DNA of 48,336 bases from Planctomycetota bacterium (GCA_027624335.1 JAQBWV010000014.1:1-48336); one strand, 5' to 3'. Numbered from the stretch's first letter, positions 26,677 to 34,944 are shown. The notes: a model not told the origin generated them from the sequence alone. Numbers and translations: made by a program.

Positions 26677-26722
26677 GGACGCGGAGCGTCCGAGCGGGTG
26701 TTCCCACGCAGAGCGTGGGAAC
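26677..26722. repeat. Two tandem hairpin palindromes (GGACGC-GGA-GCGTCC and GTTCCCACGC-AGA-GCGTGGGAAC)
   Basis: A 6-bp stem at 26677-26691 and a 10-bp perfect stem at 26700-26722, each with a 3-base loop, lie directly upstream of the caspase-like gene. The second element followed by GAGG resembles a short repeat I recall from planctomycete genomes; copy number here could not be tested. The bases immediately after it (GAGGGGGAGC) provide the Shine-Dalgarno of the next gene. Confidence 0.65.
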
Positions 26723-26736
26723 GAGGGGGAGCGGCG

Positions 26737-27807
26737 ATGTTGCTGCTTCTGATCGTGCTGAACGGATTAAGAATCGGCTGCCACGCTGCAGAGGAACAAC
26801 CTGAGGTTTCTGACAAATCAGTGGCTGTTGCGGCTGAGCGACTGGTGCTGATTGTTCGAGGCGCCTCGGGGAATGCGGAATACGGGCGTCGGTTCGATTC
26901 CTGGTGTGATCGCTGGGCGGACGCGGCCATCCGGGGAAAGGCCACGGCTCTGCGAGTTGGTCCCGCTGAAACAGTCGGCAACGCGACACTGGTCGACGGC
27001 GACAACGCTGAGCAGGCAGACCGGGCACTGATTGAGCACACGCTTCGCGAGGTCGCGACCAGCGAGAAGTCGAAGCGGATCACTGAACTCTGGATCGTGC
27101 TGATTGGGCACGGGACGTTTGACGGAAGGTCAGCTCGATTCAACCTGCGAGGCCAGGATGTAAGCGCCGACGACCTTGCAGCATGGCTTGCTCCGGTGTC
27201 GTGCCCTGTCGCGATTGCCAACTGCGCTTCAGCCAGCGGTCCGTTTCTGAAAGCGCTGGCCGGTCCGAATCGTGTTGTGATGACGGCGACGAAATCAGGC
27301 ACCGAGAATAACTTTGCACACTTCGGAGAGTACCTCTCCGACGCGATTGGCGATCCGGGTCTTGATCTGGATAAGGACGGACAGACGTCACTGTTCGAAG
27401 CGTATCTTTCCGCAAGTCGCCGAACGGAGTCCTTCTACGAAACCGAAGGTCGACTGGCGACAGAGCACGCTCTGCTGGACGACAACGGCGACGGGCTGGG
27501 AGTCCGAGCCGATTTCTTTCGCGGCATTCGTCTGACGAAGAAAGTCCAGGACGGAGCGCAGGTAGATGGTCGGTTGGCACATCAGTTTCACCTGGTCCGC
27601 AGCGATTCCGAACAACTGCTGGCTCCCGAGACTCGTCGCCTGCGAGATCAACTCGAACTGACCGTCGTCCAGCTGCGTGACCGTAAGCGAACATTTGAGG
27701 ATGAGAACGCTTACTACACTCAGCTGGAGAGTCTGCTGGTGCAACTGGCGGAAGTGTATGAGTCCGCCCGCACGGATTCGAAAGTGAACGAAAAATCGAG
27801 TCGGTAG
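26737..27807 (+). CDS. Secreted C13/caspase-like cysteine-protease-fold protein
   Basis: The 356-residue protein begins with a signal peptide (MLLLLIVLNGLRIGCHA). The core reads LWIVLIGHGTFDG (candidate catalytic H125) and PVAIANCASASGPFLKAL (candidate C163), then NRVVMTATKSGTENNFAHFGEYLSDAI. This is the strand-His-Gly, strand-Cys arrangement of clan CD (legumain/caspase-like) proteins. Two Asp-rich loops, DLDKDGQTSLFEAY (about 210-223) and DDNGDG (about 248-253), resemble EF-hand/dockerin-type Ca2+ sites. A C-terminal coiled-coil helix follows. ATG 26737 is chosen because GGGGAG precedes it and the signal peptide begins there. The frame is open to 26632, but that part only translates the palindromic repeats (e.g. 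VFPRRAWERG). It lies at the end of the MoxR operon, 214 bases after the previous gene. Confidence 0.85.
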   Translation: MLLLLIVLNGLRIGCHAAEEQPEVSDKSVAVAAERLVLIVRGASGNAEYGRRFDSWCDRWADAAIRGKATALRVGPAETVGNATLVDGDNAEQADRALIEHTLREVATSEKSKRITELWIVLIGHGTFDGRSARFNLRGQDVSADDLAAWLAPVSCPVAIANCASASGPFLKALAGPNRVVMTATKSGTENNFAHFGEYLSDAIGDPGLDLDKDGQTSLFEAYLSASRRTESFYETEGRLATEHALLDDNGDGLGVRADFFRGIRLTKKVQDGAQVDGRLAHQFHLVRSDSEQLLAPETRRLRDQLELTVVQLRDRKRTFEDENAYYTQLESLLVQLAEVYESARTDSKVNEKSSR

Positions 27808-27828
27808 CGGCTCGTTTCTTCTACGCGA

Positions 27829-28713
27829 TCACTTCAGCACGTGCCACAGTTGAAACAGCACCAGGGTCGCGGCAAACAGCGATAGCCAGCCGATGCCACT
27901 GCGAAGTGACCGCCCCTGCAGACGATTGCTCAGGTCGGATCCGATTCGCGCTCCGATCGTGCCGCCGAACATCAGAGCCAGCGTCAGTGCCAGGTCGACG
28001 TTGCCGTTCCATGCGTGGGAAATCGTCGCCAGAAACGACGTGATCCAGACCACGACCAGCGAGGCGAGAATCGCTTTCTTCGATCGAATATCCAGCAGGT
28101 AGACCAGCCCCGGAATCAGCAGCAAAGCTCCGCTGATCCCAAGCATTCCGGCCGTCACCCCGGTCACGAAACCGAACAGAGACAGGACAGGAATCGACAG
28201 CGTTCCGACTCCGAGTTCAGGAAACGTGTCGACAGGTGGTACCGACAAACTGGCCAGCCATCCGCGTCTGATCGAGTGTCCGTTCAGTTGCCGTCGTACT
28301 TCGTAGAGACTGAACGATCCGATTCCGACGAGCAGGACAAGATACGTGCTCAGCACGAGCATCTCACTGGCTGCCACGTTGCGACCGTTGATCCGAATTT
28401 CGCCAAACTGACTTGCCCAACTCAGAATCATGGTGCCCAGCAGCACTCCCATGATGATTCCGCCGGTGATGATCAACGGAAGCCGCAGTTGAGGCCTTGT
28501 GATTCGGCGAGCCAGCAGTGCAGCAGTCGAGGGGCCCAGCACCTGACAGGCCGTTGAACCAACGGCAACTTCGATCGGAATACCGAGCACAACGTGCAGG
28601 ATCGGTACCAGCAGAAAACTGCCGCCCACGCCGAACACACCCGAGGCACCGCCGACGACGAATCCGCAGCCGACAACCAGCAGCGTTTCGTGAGGTGACA
28701 GCAACGCCAACAC
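27829..28713 (-). CDS. TauE/SafE-family anion exporter/permease
   Basis: The 294-residue polytopic membrane protein has the duplicated TauE/SafE motif. The first copy is VVGCGFVVGGASGVFGVGGSFLLVPILHVVLGIPIEVAVGSTACQV. The second, about 150 residues later, is FGFVTGVTAGMLGISGALLLIPGLVYLLDIRSKKAILASLVVVWITSFL. About eight spans are predicted by eye. Members move sulfite, sulfoacetate or related organosulfur anions, or are of unknown specificity. GTG 28713 is chosen because GGAG lies 8 bases before it. Another GTG at 28743 is in frame but lacks a ribosome site. It converges on the caspase-like gene with 21 bases between stops. The 56-residue membrane protein upstream is on the same strand and could be co-transcribed. 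Confidence 0.88.
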   Translation of the reverse strand: MLALLSPHETLLVVGCGFVVGGASGVFGVGGSFLLVPILHVVLGIPIEVAVGSTACQVLGPSTAALLARRITRPQLRLPLIITGGIIMGVLLGTMILSWASQFGEIRINGRNVAASEMLVLSTYLVLLVGIGSFSLYEVRRQLNGHSIRRGWLASLSVPPVDTFPELGVGTLSIPVLSLFGFVTGVTAGMLGISGALLLIPGLVYLLDIRSKKAILASLVVVWITSFLATISHAWNGNVDLALTLALMFGGTIGARIGSDLSNRLQGRSLRSGIGWLSLFAATLVLFQLWHVLK

Positions 28714-28833
28714 AGTAATTGCTCCGGGAAGGTAACTCGGCACAGTTGATGTCGAGGCCAGCGTACGACACTTGAATCGGGCGCCGGAGATATCGGGCGA
28801 ATCAGTTCGTGTCAGGCATCGCGCAGCTAAGAT

Positions 28834-29004
28834 TCAGATGTAGTACTCGATGACCGGTTCGTCCTCGGTTTCCGGAATCTCTTCATGACTGCCGACAGTG
28901 GCCGTCTTCAATCGGCTGAATACCCAGTTCACAACGATTCCCCACACAATGGGAACCGTCAGGCAGGCGACAACAAACAGCACTTGTTTTACGAATGGGG
29001 ACAT
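28834..29004 (-). CDS. 56-residue single-span membrane microprotein
   Basis: An ATG at 29004-29002 opens a 56-codon frame: a short polar start (MSPFVKQ), one hydrophobic span VLFVVACLTVPIVWGIVVNWVF (about 8-29), then a positively charged RLK and an acidic tail ending EDEPVIEYYI. The positive-inside rule puts the acidic tail in the cytoplasm. The clean membrane-protein composition argues for a real gene despite the weak ribosome site. It lies 120 bases upstream of the TauE/SafE permease on the same strand, so it may be co-expressed. No family is recognised. Confidence 0.6.
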   Translation of the reverse strand: MSPFVKQVLFVVACLTVPIVWGIVVNWVFSRLKTATVGSHEEIPETEDEPVIEYYI

Positions 29005-29186
29005 GCGAGCAGGGACTGGCCTGAGTTAAACGGATTCGGTAAACCTGAAATTGCCACATTAGGGGCCGCACTACAGCAACGTCAACGCGACAGCCCGGCG
29101 AGGCACGCGACTGGACGAGCCTTGAAAGCGGCGTAAGACTCGCCGGCCAGAGACTGTGCGAACCCTGAACCGGAGCGACTCCAGCA

Positions 29187-29663
29187 ATGCCGATTTCCAT
29201 AGTCGATGCCGATTTCCGTCGGCTTGAGCACTGCCGGGGACTTGTCAGGATCCTTGATGAGTATGCCCGTCTTCCGCACATCGCCGACCGTGGAATTCCG
29301 GATGCCGTTCGCGAGAATCTGGTCGAACGTCTGGCCGCCAATTCCGGCAGACAGGTTTTGCTGGCAGTTGATGATGAGCATATTGACGGCGAGCAGGTTG
29401 TCGGCGTTGCGGTCTGCTTCGAAGGCTTCTCGACATTTGCAGGCCGACCGCTGTTGAACGTCCACGATCTTGCCGTGACAGCTGACTGTCGCGGGCAGGG
29501 TGTCGGAACGCTGCTGCTCGATGCGATCGCCAGGCGGGCGCAGGAACTCGGCTGCTGTCGGGTGACGCTGGAAGTGGCCTCCGACAATCCCGGCGCGAAA
29601 AGACTTTACGAGCGGTCCGGTTTCGCGATGGCGCAGGAATTCTGGAAGAAGGAACTCACCTGA
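29187..29663 (+). CDS. GNAT-family N-acetyltransferase
   Basis: The 158-residue protein has the GNAT fold pattern. Motif A is NVHDLAVTADCRGQGVGTLLLDAIARRAQELG (about 90-121), with the R/Q-x-x-G-x-G acetyl-CoA loop CRGQGVG. Motif B follows as VTLEVASDNPGAKRLYERSGF. The N-terminal half holds substrate elements (YARLPHIADRGIPDAVRENLVERL and QVVGVAVCFEGFSTFAGRPLL). The substrate (small molecule, peptide or antibiotic) cannot be read from sequence. ATG 29187 gives the normal length. It stands alone between divergent genes on the left and a convergent ATPase gene 27 bases after its stop. Confidence 0.9.
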   Translation: MPISIVDADFRRLEHCRGLVRILDEYARLPHIADRGIPDAVRENLVERLAANSGRQVLLAVDDEHIDGEQVVGVAVCFEGFSTFAGRPLLNVHDLAVTADCRGQGVGTLLLDAIARRAQELGCCRVTLEVASDNPGAKRLYERSGFAMAQEFWKKELT

Positions 29664-29690
29664 GTTTGTGGCGAATTCATGCCCGATAGA

Positions 29691-30521
29691 TCACACGTCG
29701 ACGGACAAGCCGATCTCGTTGGCGACGGATTCGACTTCGCGCGTCGTCAGCGTGCTCATGCCATCAGCAAATCCGACGAGCAGCGACAGATCGGCGATGC
29801 GATTGATACGGCGAGGAACTCCGCCGGAGAGTTCGTGGATTTCGTCCAGCGCTGACTCATCGAATGGATTCTCGGTCACGCCAGCGACGGCCAGTCGGTG
29901 GCTGACGTATTCGGAAGTCTCTTCCCGGCTGAACGGTTGGATCAGCGACTTGACACCGATCCGCTCGTCAAGTTCCGCAAGTCTTGAGATACGACTCAGC
30001 ACTGTCGGCTGGCCGCACAACAGAAACGAGAACGGAAAGTCCGTTCGATAGTTGAGCAGGAGCTGGATCGTCTGAAAGATCCTTTGATCCTCAATCAGAT
30101 GCGCCTCGTCCAGAATGATGACCGGATGCCGACCTGCTGCTGCGAAGTGAGCGAGTCGTGCTTCCAGCTGTCGTAGAGTCGTGTCGAAGCCTACGTCCGC
30201 GTTTCGAACGACGGCTTCTTCAGCTCCGAGTTCCGCCGCGAGAAAGCCGACCAGCTCATTTGCCGTCAGAAACGGATAGTTCACGCGAACGAACGGGCCG
30301 AAGCTCGAATCGCTCTCCTGCAATTCCTGCTGGAACATTCGCAGGAGAAACGTTTTTCCGACACCAGTATTGCCGCAAAGCACGGCAGCACCTCGATTGC
30401 TGTCAATGAGGTATCGCAACTTCAGCAACGCCGCCTGGTGAGTGCGACTGCGGAAGAAGAAAGCCGGATCCGAATCACACTCGAATGGCTTACTTTCTAG
30501 GTTCCAGTACTGAGAGTACAT
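29691..30521 (-). CDS. ExeA/GspA-type AAA ATPase
   Basis: The 276-residue protein starts MYSQYWNLESKPFECDSDPAFFF, the typical N-terminus of ExeA-like ATPases. It carries Walker A GNTGVGKT (residues 50-57), Walker B VIILDEAHLI (D138, E139), LLCGQP as sensor 1, and the C-terminal arginine-finger/lid region with SGGVPRRINRIADLSLL. In Aeromonas, ExeA with its partner ExeB helps assemble the type II secretin in the peptidoglycan; related ATPases occur in transposition (TniB) and MSHA systems. No secretin or transposase gene is adjacent. The gene upstream on the same strand encodes a single-span protein that could be its membrane partner. ATG 30521 is chosen over 30563 because the family N-terminus begins there. 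Confidence 0.9.
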   Translation of the reverse strand: MYSQYWNLESKPFECDSDPAFFFRSRTHQAALLKLRYLIDSNRGAAVLCGNTGVGKTFLLRMFQQELQESDSSFGPFVRVNYPFLTANELVGFLAAELGAEEAVVRNADVGFDTTLRQLEARLAHFAAAGRHPVIILDEAHLIEDQRIFQTIQLLLNYRTDFPFSFLLCGQPTVLSRISRLAELDERIGVKSLIQPFSREETSEYVSHRLAVAGVTENPFDESALDEIHELSGGVPRRINRIADLSLLVGFADGMSTLTTREVESVANEIGLSVDV

Positions 30522-30599
30522 CGCCTGTCCAATCCTTTGGGGCGTGTGATCGATTCGAAACAACGATAACTGTTGGCCGTGGGCAATCTGGCAGGAGCT

Positions 30600-31181
30600 T
30601 TATTGCGTCTCGATGCTGCCGGTCAGCCAGACCGCCTGGTTAGCAGTGACCCGAGCTCCTGGCACCGTCGAGTAGGAAGGCTCAGGCTGACGAAACTCGA
30701 CCTGCTGAATGACTGAATTCTGATCGGTGTCTGGAATCGGCAGTACTCGGCCATACAGAGAACTGTCTGATTGTGGGCCGTCAAGTTGCAGGCCGCCGAA
30801 CGGCGGACCAGATTGGGCATCCAACGTGGCCGCGTGCGCCGTTGCCCGCTGCAGGAATTCCGATTCATCACTGAAGATCGGCGCCGAATCAATTCTTTCA
30901 TCTTCACCGAAATCAAACTGTGCTTGCACACCGCCGGCATTGGGATTGGCAGATTCGCGGACACCAAGAGCTCCCAGAACCTGGAAGTCGGCTTCAAGCT
31001 GTGCCTCCGAAAGCTCGTCACTCGAAGCGGTGGTTGAAGCCGGACGTGCTCCCCACATGAATAGGAGTGCCGCCAGGCTGAGAAGTCCAAACATGATTAA
31101 CGTGGAAGGGCGGCGACAGAATTCGTTGGCGATCCTTGACAACTCCCGAATCCTGCTGGTTCTGCTCTGATCTTTAGACAT
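30600..31181 (-). CDS. Single-span membrane protein upstream of the ExeA-like ATPase
   Basis: The 193-residue protein has a basic N-terminus (SKDQSRTSRIRELSRIANEFCRR), one span at about 27-44 (TLIMFGLLSLAALLFMWG), and a low-complexity acidic/Gln-rich extracytoplasmic part. It ends with a short conserved-looking beta segment (VIQQVEFRQPEPS...AVWLTGSIETQ). The overall layout, with a cytoplasmic basic tail, one span and a C-terminal periplasmic domain, recalls the partner proteins of ExeA-type ATPases (ExeB/GspB), whose periplasmic parts bind the secretin. That homology is inferred from context only. AAGGAGG lies 4 bases before ATG 31181. An ATG seven codons earlier overlaps the ribosome site and is less likely. 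It probably forms a two-gene operon with the ATPase, 78 bases downstream. Confidence 0.7.
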   Translation of the reverse strand: MSKDQSRTSRIRELSRIANEFCRRPSTLIMFGLLSLAALLFMWGARPASTTASSDELSEAQLEADFQVLGALGVRESANPNAGGVQAQFDFGEDERIDSAPIFSDESEFLQRATAHAATLDAQSGPPFGGLQLDGPQSDSSLYGRVLPIPDTDQNSVIQQVEFRQPEPSYSTVPGARVTANQAVWLTGSIETQ

Positions 31182-31450
31182 GAAGCCTCCTTGGATGCGC
31201 AATCGGGTCTCTCATCTGACGATCGGTCACACTACTGTCCGGTCTTGAGGTTTTTTCCGAAATTGACGGCTGGGGTAACTTTGCGGACAGGCTGATGCAG
31301 GAACCAATGCCTGGACCTGATCGACACCACTACTGGCCAGGCTGTCGTTCAGTGTGTTCGGCGTGGTCGGTTCTCTACGATTCCGACAACTTTGGGGTCC
31401 CCGTCGACCCCGAACTTCTCTGACACCGGATTCGAGGCACGCTTCCGACG

Positions 31451-32266
31451 ATGGATTTTCTGCAGTTATCCGGACGAAACATTCTGGTCATGGGCGTCGC
31501 GAACCGGAAAAGCGTCGCGTATCACTCAGCCAAAGTCCTGACCGAGGCCGGAGCCAACGTCATCTTCAGCGTCCGATCTGAGCAGCGGCGCGAGGCGGTT
31601 CAGCAGCTGTTCCCTGGAGCGGCATGCTTTCTGTGCGACGTCGAAGATCAGTCTCAAATCGATCGCCTGCGAGATGAAGTCACTGAGTCGCTGCAGAACG
31701 CGGACGGCAACACCAATCTGCACGGGATCCTGCATTCGATTGCGTTTGCGGATTACTCGGCCGGATGGCTGTCGTTTCACGAGACGCCGCGACCGGCCTT
31801 TCTGCAGGCAATCGACCTGTCGTGCTTTTCGCTGATCGCCGTGTCTAACGCGTTTCGCGAACTGCTCGACAAGCAACACGGAAGCGTTGTTACAATCTCT
31901 ATTTCGACCACGCGCATGGCAGCGGAGAATTACGGATACATGGCTCCGGTGAAGGCCGCTCTGGATTCCTCGGTTTGCTTTCTCGCCAAGGCGTTCTCGA
32001 AGTTTTCTGCCGTCCGATTTAACGCGGTTTGTCCCGGATTACTCAAGTCGTCGGCTTCGGCAGGGATTCCAGGCTATGTCGACAGCTATCTGTACGCCGA
32101 GGAAGCCACGCTTCGAAAGCAGGCCGTTCAGACAGGCGAGGTGGCGAACACGGTCGCATTTCTCCTGAGTTCATGTTCTTCAGGCATCAACGCTCAGGGA
32201 ATCGTGATTGATGCCGGCATGTCGGCGAACTATTTCGACTCGGATCTCGTCAACCGCGGAAACTGA
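31451..32266 (+). CDS. fabI: FabI-like enoyl-[ACP] reductase (SDR) with altered active site
   Basis: The 271-residue protein opens [25 protein letters not shown], the FabI-type Rossmann fold with the GVANxxSxAY variant. [19 protein letters not shown] follows, matching the family's HSIAFA segment, then [11 protein letters not shown] with catalytic Tyr161 and Lys168 in Y-x6-K spacing. The first conserved Tyr of FabI (E. coli Tyr146) aligns with Ile151. The C-terminal [34 protein letters not shown] is typical for the family. FabI reduces enoyl-ACP in the last step of each fatty acid elongation cycle. With the Tyr missing, this may be a diverged enoyl reductase or another SDR. No clear Shine-Dalgarno precedes ATG 31451. 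Confidence 0.8.
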   Translation: MDFLQLSGRNILVMGVANRKSVAYHSAKVLTEAGANVIFSVRSEQRREAVQQLFPGAACFLCDVEDQSQIDRLRDEVTESLQNADGNTNLHGILHSIAFADYSAGWLSFHETPRPAFLQAIDLSCFSLIAVSNAFRELLDKQHGSVVTISISTTRMAAENYGYMAPVKAALDSSVCFLAKAFSKFSAVRFNAVCPGLLKSSASAGIPGYVDSYLYAEEATLRKQAVQTGEVANTVAFLLSSCSSGINAQGIVIDAGMSANYFDSDLVNRGN

Positions 32267-32306
32267 TTTCCCACGCAAGCCTGTTCCGAACGCGTGAAAG
32301 TAGATC

Positions 32307-32780
32307 GTGGCTGCTGAACCGTTGCTTAATGTCGTGCTCTATCAACCTGATATTCCTCAGAATACGGGCAATATCGGGCGTACGTGCGTTGCCGTAGGAG
32401 CGAAGTTGTGGCTGATTCGCCCGTTGGGTTTTCGGCTGGACGAGAAACATCTGCGTCGCGCCGGGATGGATTACTGGCAGCATCTCGACTGGGAAGCAGT
32501 CGACTCGTGGGAAGACGTCCGCGATCGTTTACCGGATTCCAATGTCTGGTGTCTGACCCGGTTTGCCACTCGGATGGTATGGGAAGCCACGTTTCAGGAA
32601 GGTGATATTCTGCTGTTCGGGAGCGAGTCTCGCGGTCTTCCCGACCGAATTCGGAACGAGCAGCCCAGTCGGAACCTTAAGCTGCCGATGCGTGAAGATG
32701 TCCGCAGCCTCAACCTCGCCAGTACGGCGAATACCGTCGTTTACGAAGCGGTGAGGCAGTTTGGCGGTTTGCCCGAATGA
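32307..32780 (+). CDS. trmL: TrmL, tRNA (cytidine/uridine-34 2'-O)-methyltransferase
   Basis: The 157-residue protein is a minimal SPOUT methyltransferase. It has [36 protein letters not shown] (N-terminal motif 1 with NTGNIGRTC), [12 protein letters not shown] (motif 2) and [25 protein letters not shown] (motif 3, the trefoil-knot SAM site). It methylates the 2'-OH of the wobble nucleotide of tRNA-Leu isoacceptors. The size is exactly that of TrmL, without the RNA-binding extension of TrmH. The start is GTG 32307 with a weak GAAAG site. It follows the FabI-like gene by 40 bases and may be co-transcribed with it. Confidence 0.93.
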   Translation: MAAEPLLNVVLYQPDIPQNTGNIGRTCVAVGAKLWLIRPLGFRLDEKHLRRAGMDYWQHLDWEAVDSWEDVRDRLPDSNVWCLTRFATRMVWEATFQEGDILLFGSESRGLPDRIRNEQPSRNLKLPMREDVRSLNLASTANTVVYEAVRQFGGLPE

Positions 32781-33009
32781 CTGATTGGTTTCGGGCAAGC
32801 CAGACTTTGCGTGACCAAAATCAGGGAAGGCATTACCGAAAACGAATTCTGGATTCCGTCCGGCAAAGCCTGACCTGCTCGAAATTGCGGAGCGCACCAC
32901 AGTCGATGGCCACTCCTGCGGTTTCCTTTCGAAATCACGGCATTTTCGATAGAACGCGTCGATTCAAGACTTGCAACAACCAATAAAACGCAGGGGTTTA
33001 ACAGCCACG

Positions 33010-34944
33010 ATGAGTACTTCAATTGCTGAATCGTTTCCCATCGATCTGCCTCAGTTCAAGCCTCAGGTGCTCGATCCGTCTCAGCCGACGCTGACTGATG
33101 AACAGAGGGAAACTCTGCAGGCGAACATTCAACTTTGTCGCGACACGATCATCTTTTTCACCGCCGTCGCGGATGCCAAAGGGCTGGGCGGCCACACCGG
33201 CGGCCCTTATGACACTGTTCCGGAAACCCTGATTGCCTATGGGTTTATGCTGAATGCACAGCAGGGGGCCACTCCGGATTGCGTACCCGTTTTCTTTGAC
33301 GAAGCTGGCCACCGAGTTGCGACTCAGTATCTGATGGCGGTTCTGGAAGGGAATCTCCCGGTTGAACGGTTGCTGCACTATCGCGAATACCTCAGCCATC
33401 TGCCGGGGCATCCGGAACGAGACTACACACCGGGTGTTAAGTTCTCTTCCGGTCGACTCGGTCACATGTGGCCATTCGTGAACGGCGTTGCTATTGCGAA
33501 CCCGGACAAAGTTACGTTTATGCTGGGGTCAGACGGTTCGCAGATGGAGGGCAACGATGCAGAAGCCGCACGGCTGTGCGTGGCTCAGAATCTGAACGTC
33601 AAACTGATCATTGATGATAACGACGTCACGATTGCCGGTTTTCCGTCGGAATACCTGCCTGGATACAGCGTTGCAAAGACGCTCGAAGGGCACGGAATTC
33701 CGTGTGACATCGCCGACGGCGAAGACGTCGACGGCCTGTACACTCGCATGTGCAAAGCAGTTACGACTCCAGGGCCAGTCGCAGTGATCAACCGCCGAAA
33801 GATGTGTCCGGGAATCGATGGCCTCGAAGGCTCAAACCACGGGCACGATGTTATCAAGGTGGCGACCGCCATCGACTACCTGGAAAAGCGAGGCCGCCAC
33901 GAAGCAGCCGCCTTCCTGAAGTCCGTTAAAAAGGGACCTGGTGGCCCGTCTTACCGAGGCTCAACCGGCGCCGGGAAGAACCGGTCAGCCTTTGGCTCGA
34001 TCGTCAACGGAATCCTCGACAGCATGTCGGAAGAGGATCGCATTCGCAAAGTGCGAGTGTTTGACAGTGACCTGGAAGGTTCGTGCGGTCTGGATGCCAT
34101 CCGCAAAGAGCATCCGGAAGTCGTCGTTCGTGGTGGCATCATGGAGCGTGGAAACTTCTCGGCGGCAGCTGGATTTGGCTTCGAAGCGGGCCGTCAGGGC
34201 ATTTTCGGTACGTTCTCAGCATTTCTCGAAATGATCGTCTCGGAAGTGACGATGGCCCGACTTAACAAGTCCAACGTGCTGTGCCACTTTTCGCACGCCG
34301 GCTGCGACGACATGGCCGACAACACCTGTCACTTCGGCCTGAACAATATGTTCGCGGCTAACGGTCTTTCGGACGACGGAAACGATTCGACCCGACTGTA
34401 CTTTCCGGTTGACCAGCATCAGTTCAAAGCCTGTCTGGAACGAATCTTCAACGATGCCGGATTGAGGTTCATCTTCTCGACGAGATCCGCTGTTCCGGAC
34501 ATTCTCGATGAGAATGACCAGCCATTTTACGGAGACGGCTATGAATTTATTGCCGGCAAAGACGACGTGATTCGGGAAGGCACCGCCGGATACATCGTTT
34601 CTTTCGGTGAGACTCTTTACCGCGCACTGGACGCCGTCATTCAGCTGAAGGAAGAAGGTCTGGACGTCGGTCTGATCAGTAAAGCCACGCTGAACATTTA
34701 CGACGAAGCCATGATGCAGAAACTGGCGGCAGCGCCTTTGATTCTTGTGGCCGAGTCGTTCAACGTCTCAACGGGACTCGGTTCCCGTTTCGGCAGCGAA
34801 CTCCTGAAGCGAGGCTTCAAGGGTTCGTACTCGCACATCGGAACGAACAGAGAAGGTTCGGGCGGTCTCTGGCAGCAGATGGCGCACCAGGGACTCGACT
34901 CCGCCGGAATTCAGGCTGCCGTGAAAGAACTTGCCAGGGCTTGA
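33010..34944 (+). CDS. Divergent transketolase
   Basis: The 644-residue protein has the three-domain transketolase layout. The N-terminal TPP-binding domain contains GLGGHTGGPYDTVPETL and GSDGSQMEGNDAEA (residues 173-186, GDG-x3-EG-type TPP motif), with DDNDVTIAG completing it at about residue 204. The middle pyrimidine-binding domain contains GGIMERGNFSAAAGFG (E379, the activating Glu). The C-terminal domain contains VSTGLGSRFGSELLKRGFKGSYSHIG. The canonical SGHPG and GIAEQ wording is changed, so it is not a textbook TktA, but the cofactor residues remain. It would transfer two-carbon ketol units between sugar phosphates. ATG 33010 is used; the frame extends to 32971 without family-like residues. 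AGGGG lies somewhat far upstream. No adjacent sugar-metabolism gene gives a pathway. Confidence 0.85.
   Translation: MSTSIAESFPIDLPQFKPQVLDPSQPTLTDEQRETLQANIQLCRDTIIFFTAVADAKGLGGHTGGPYDTVPETLIAYGFMLNAQQGATPDCVPVFFDEAGHRVATQYLMAVLEGNLPVERLLHYREYLSHLPGHPERDYTPGVKFSSGRLGHMWPFVNGVAIANPDKVTFMLGSDGSQMEGNDAEAARLCVAQNLNVKLIIDDNDVTIAGFPSEYLPGYSVAKTLEGHGIPCDIADGEDVDGLYTRMCKAVTTPGPVAVINRRKMCPGIDGLEGSNHGHDVIKVATAIDYLEKRGRHEAAAFLKSVKKGPGGPSYRGSTGAGKNRSAFGSIVNGILDSMSEEDRIRKVRVFDSDLEGSCGLDAIRKEHPEVVVRGGIMERGNFSAAAGFGFEAGRQGIFGTFSAFLEMIVSEVTMARLNKSNVLCHFSHAGCDDMADNTCHFGLNNMFAANGLSDDGNDSTRLYFPVDQHQFKACLERIFNDAGLRFIFSTRSAVPDILDENDQPFYGDGYEFIAGKDDVIREGTAGYIVSFGETLYRALDAVIQLKEEGLDVGLISKATLNIYDEAMMQKLAAAPLILVAESFNVSTGLGSRFGSELLKRGFKGSYSHIGTNREGSGGLWQQMAHQGLDSAGIQAAVKELARA

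Noticed and set aside
29691..30521. TniB-type transposition ATPase as part of a Tn7-like element
   Set aside because: No transposase, TniA/TniQ gene or terminal repeats are present around it.
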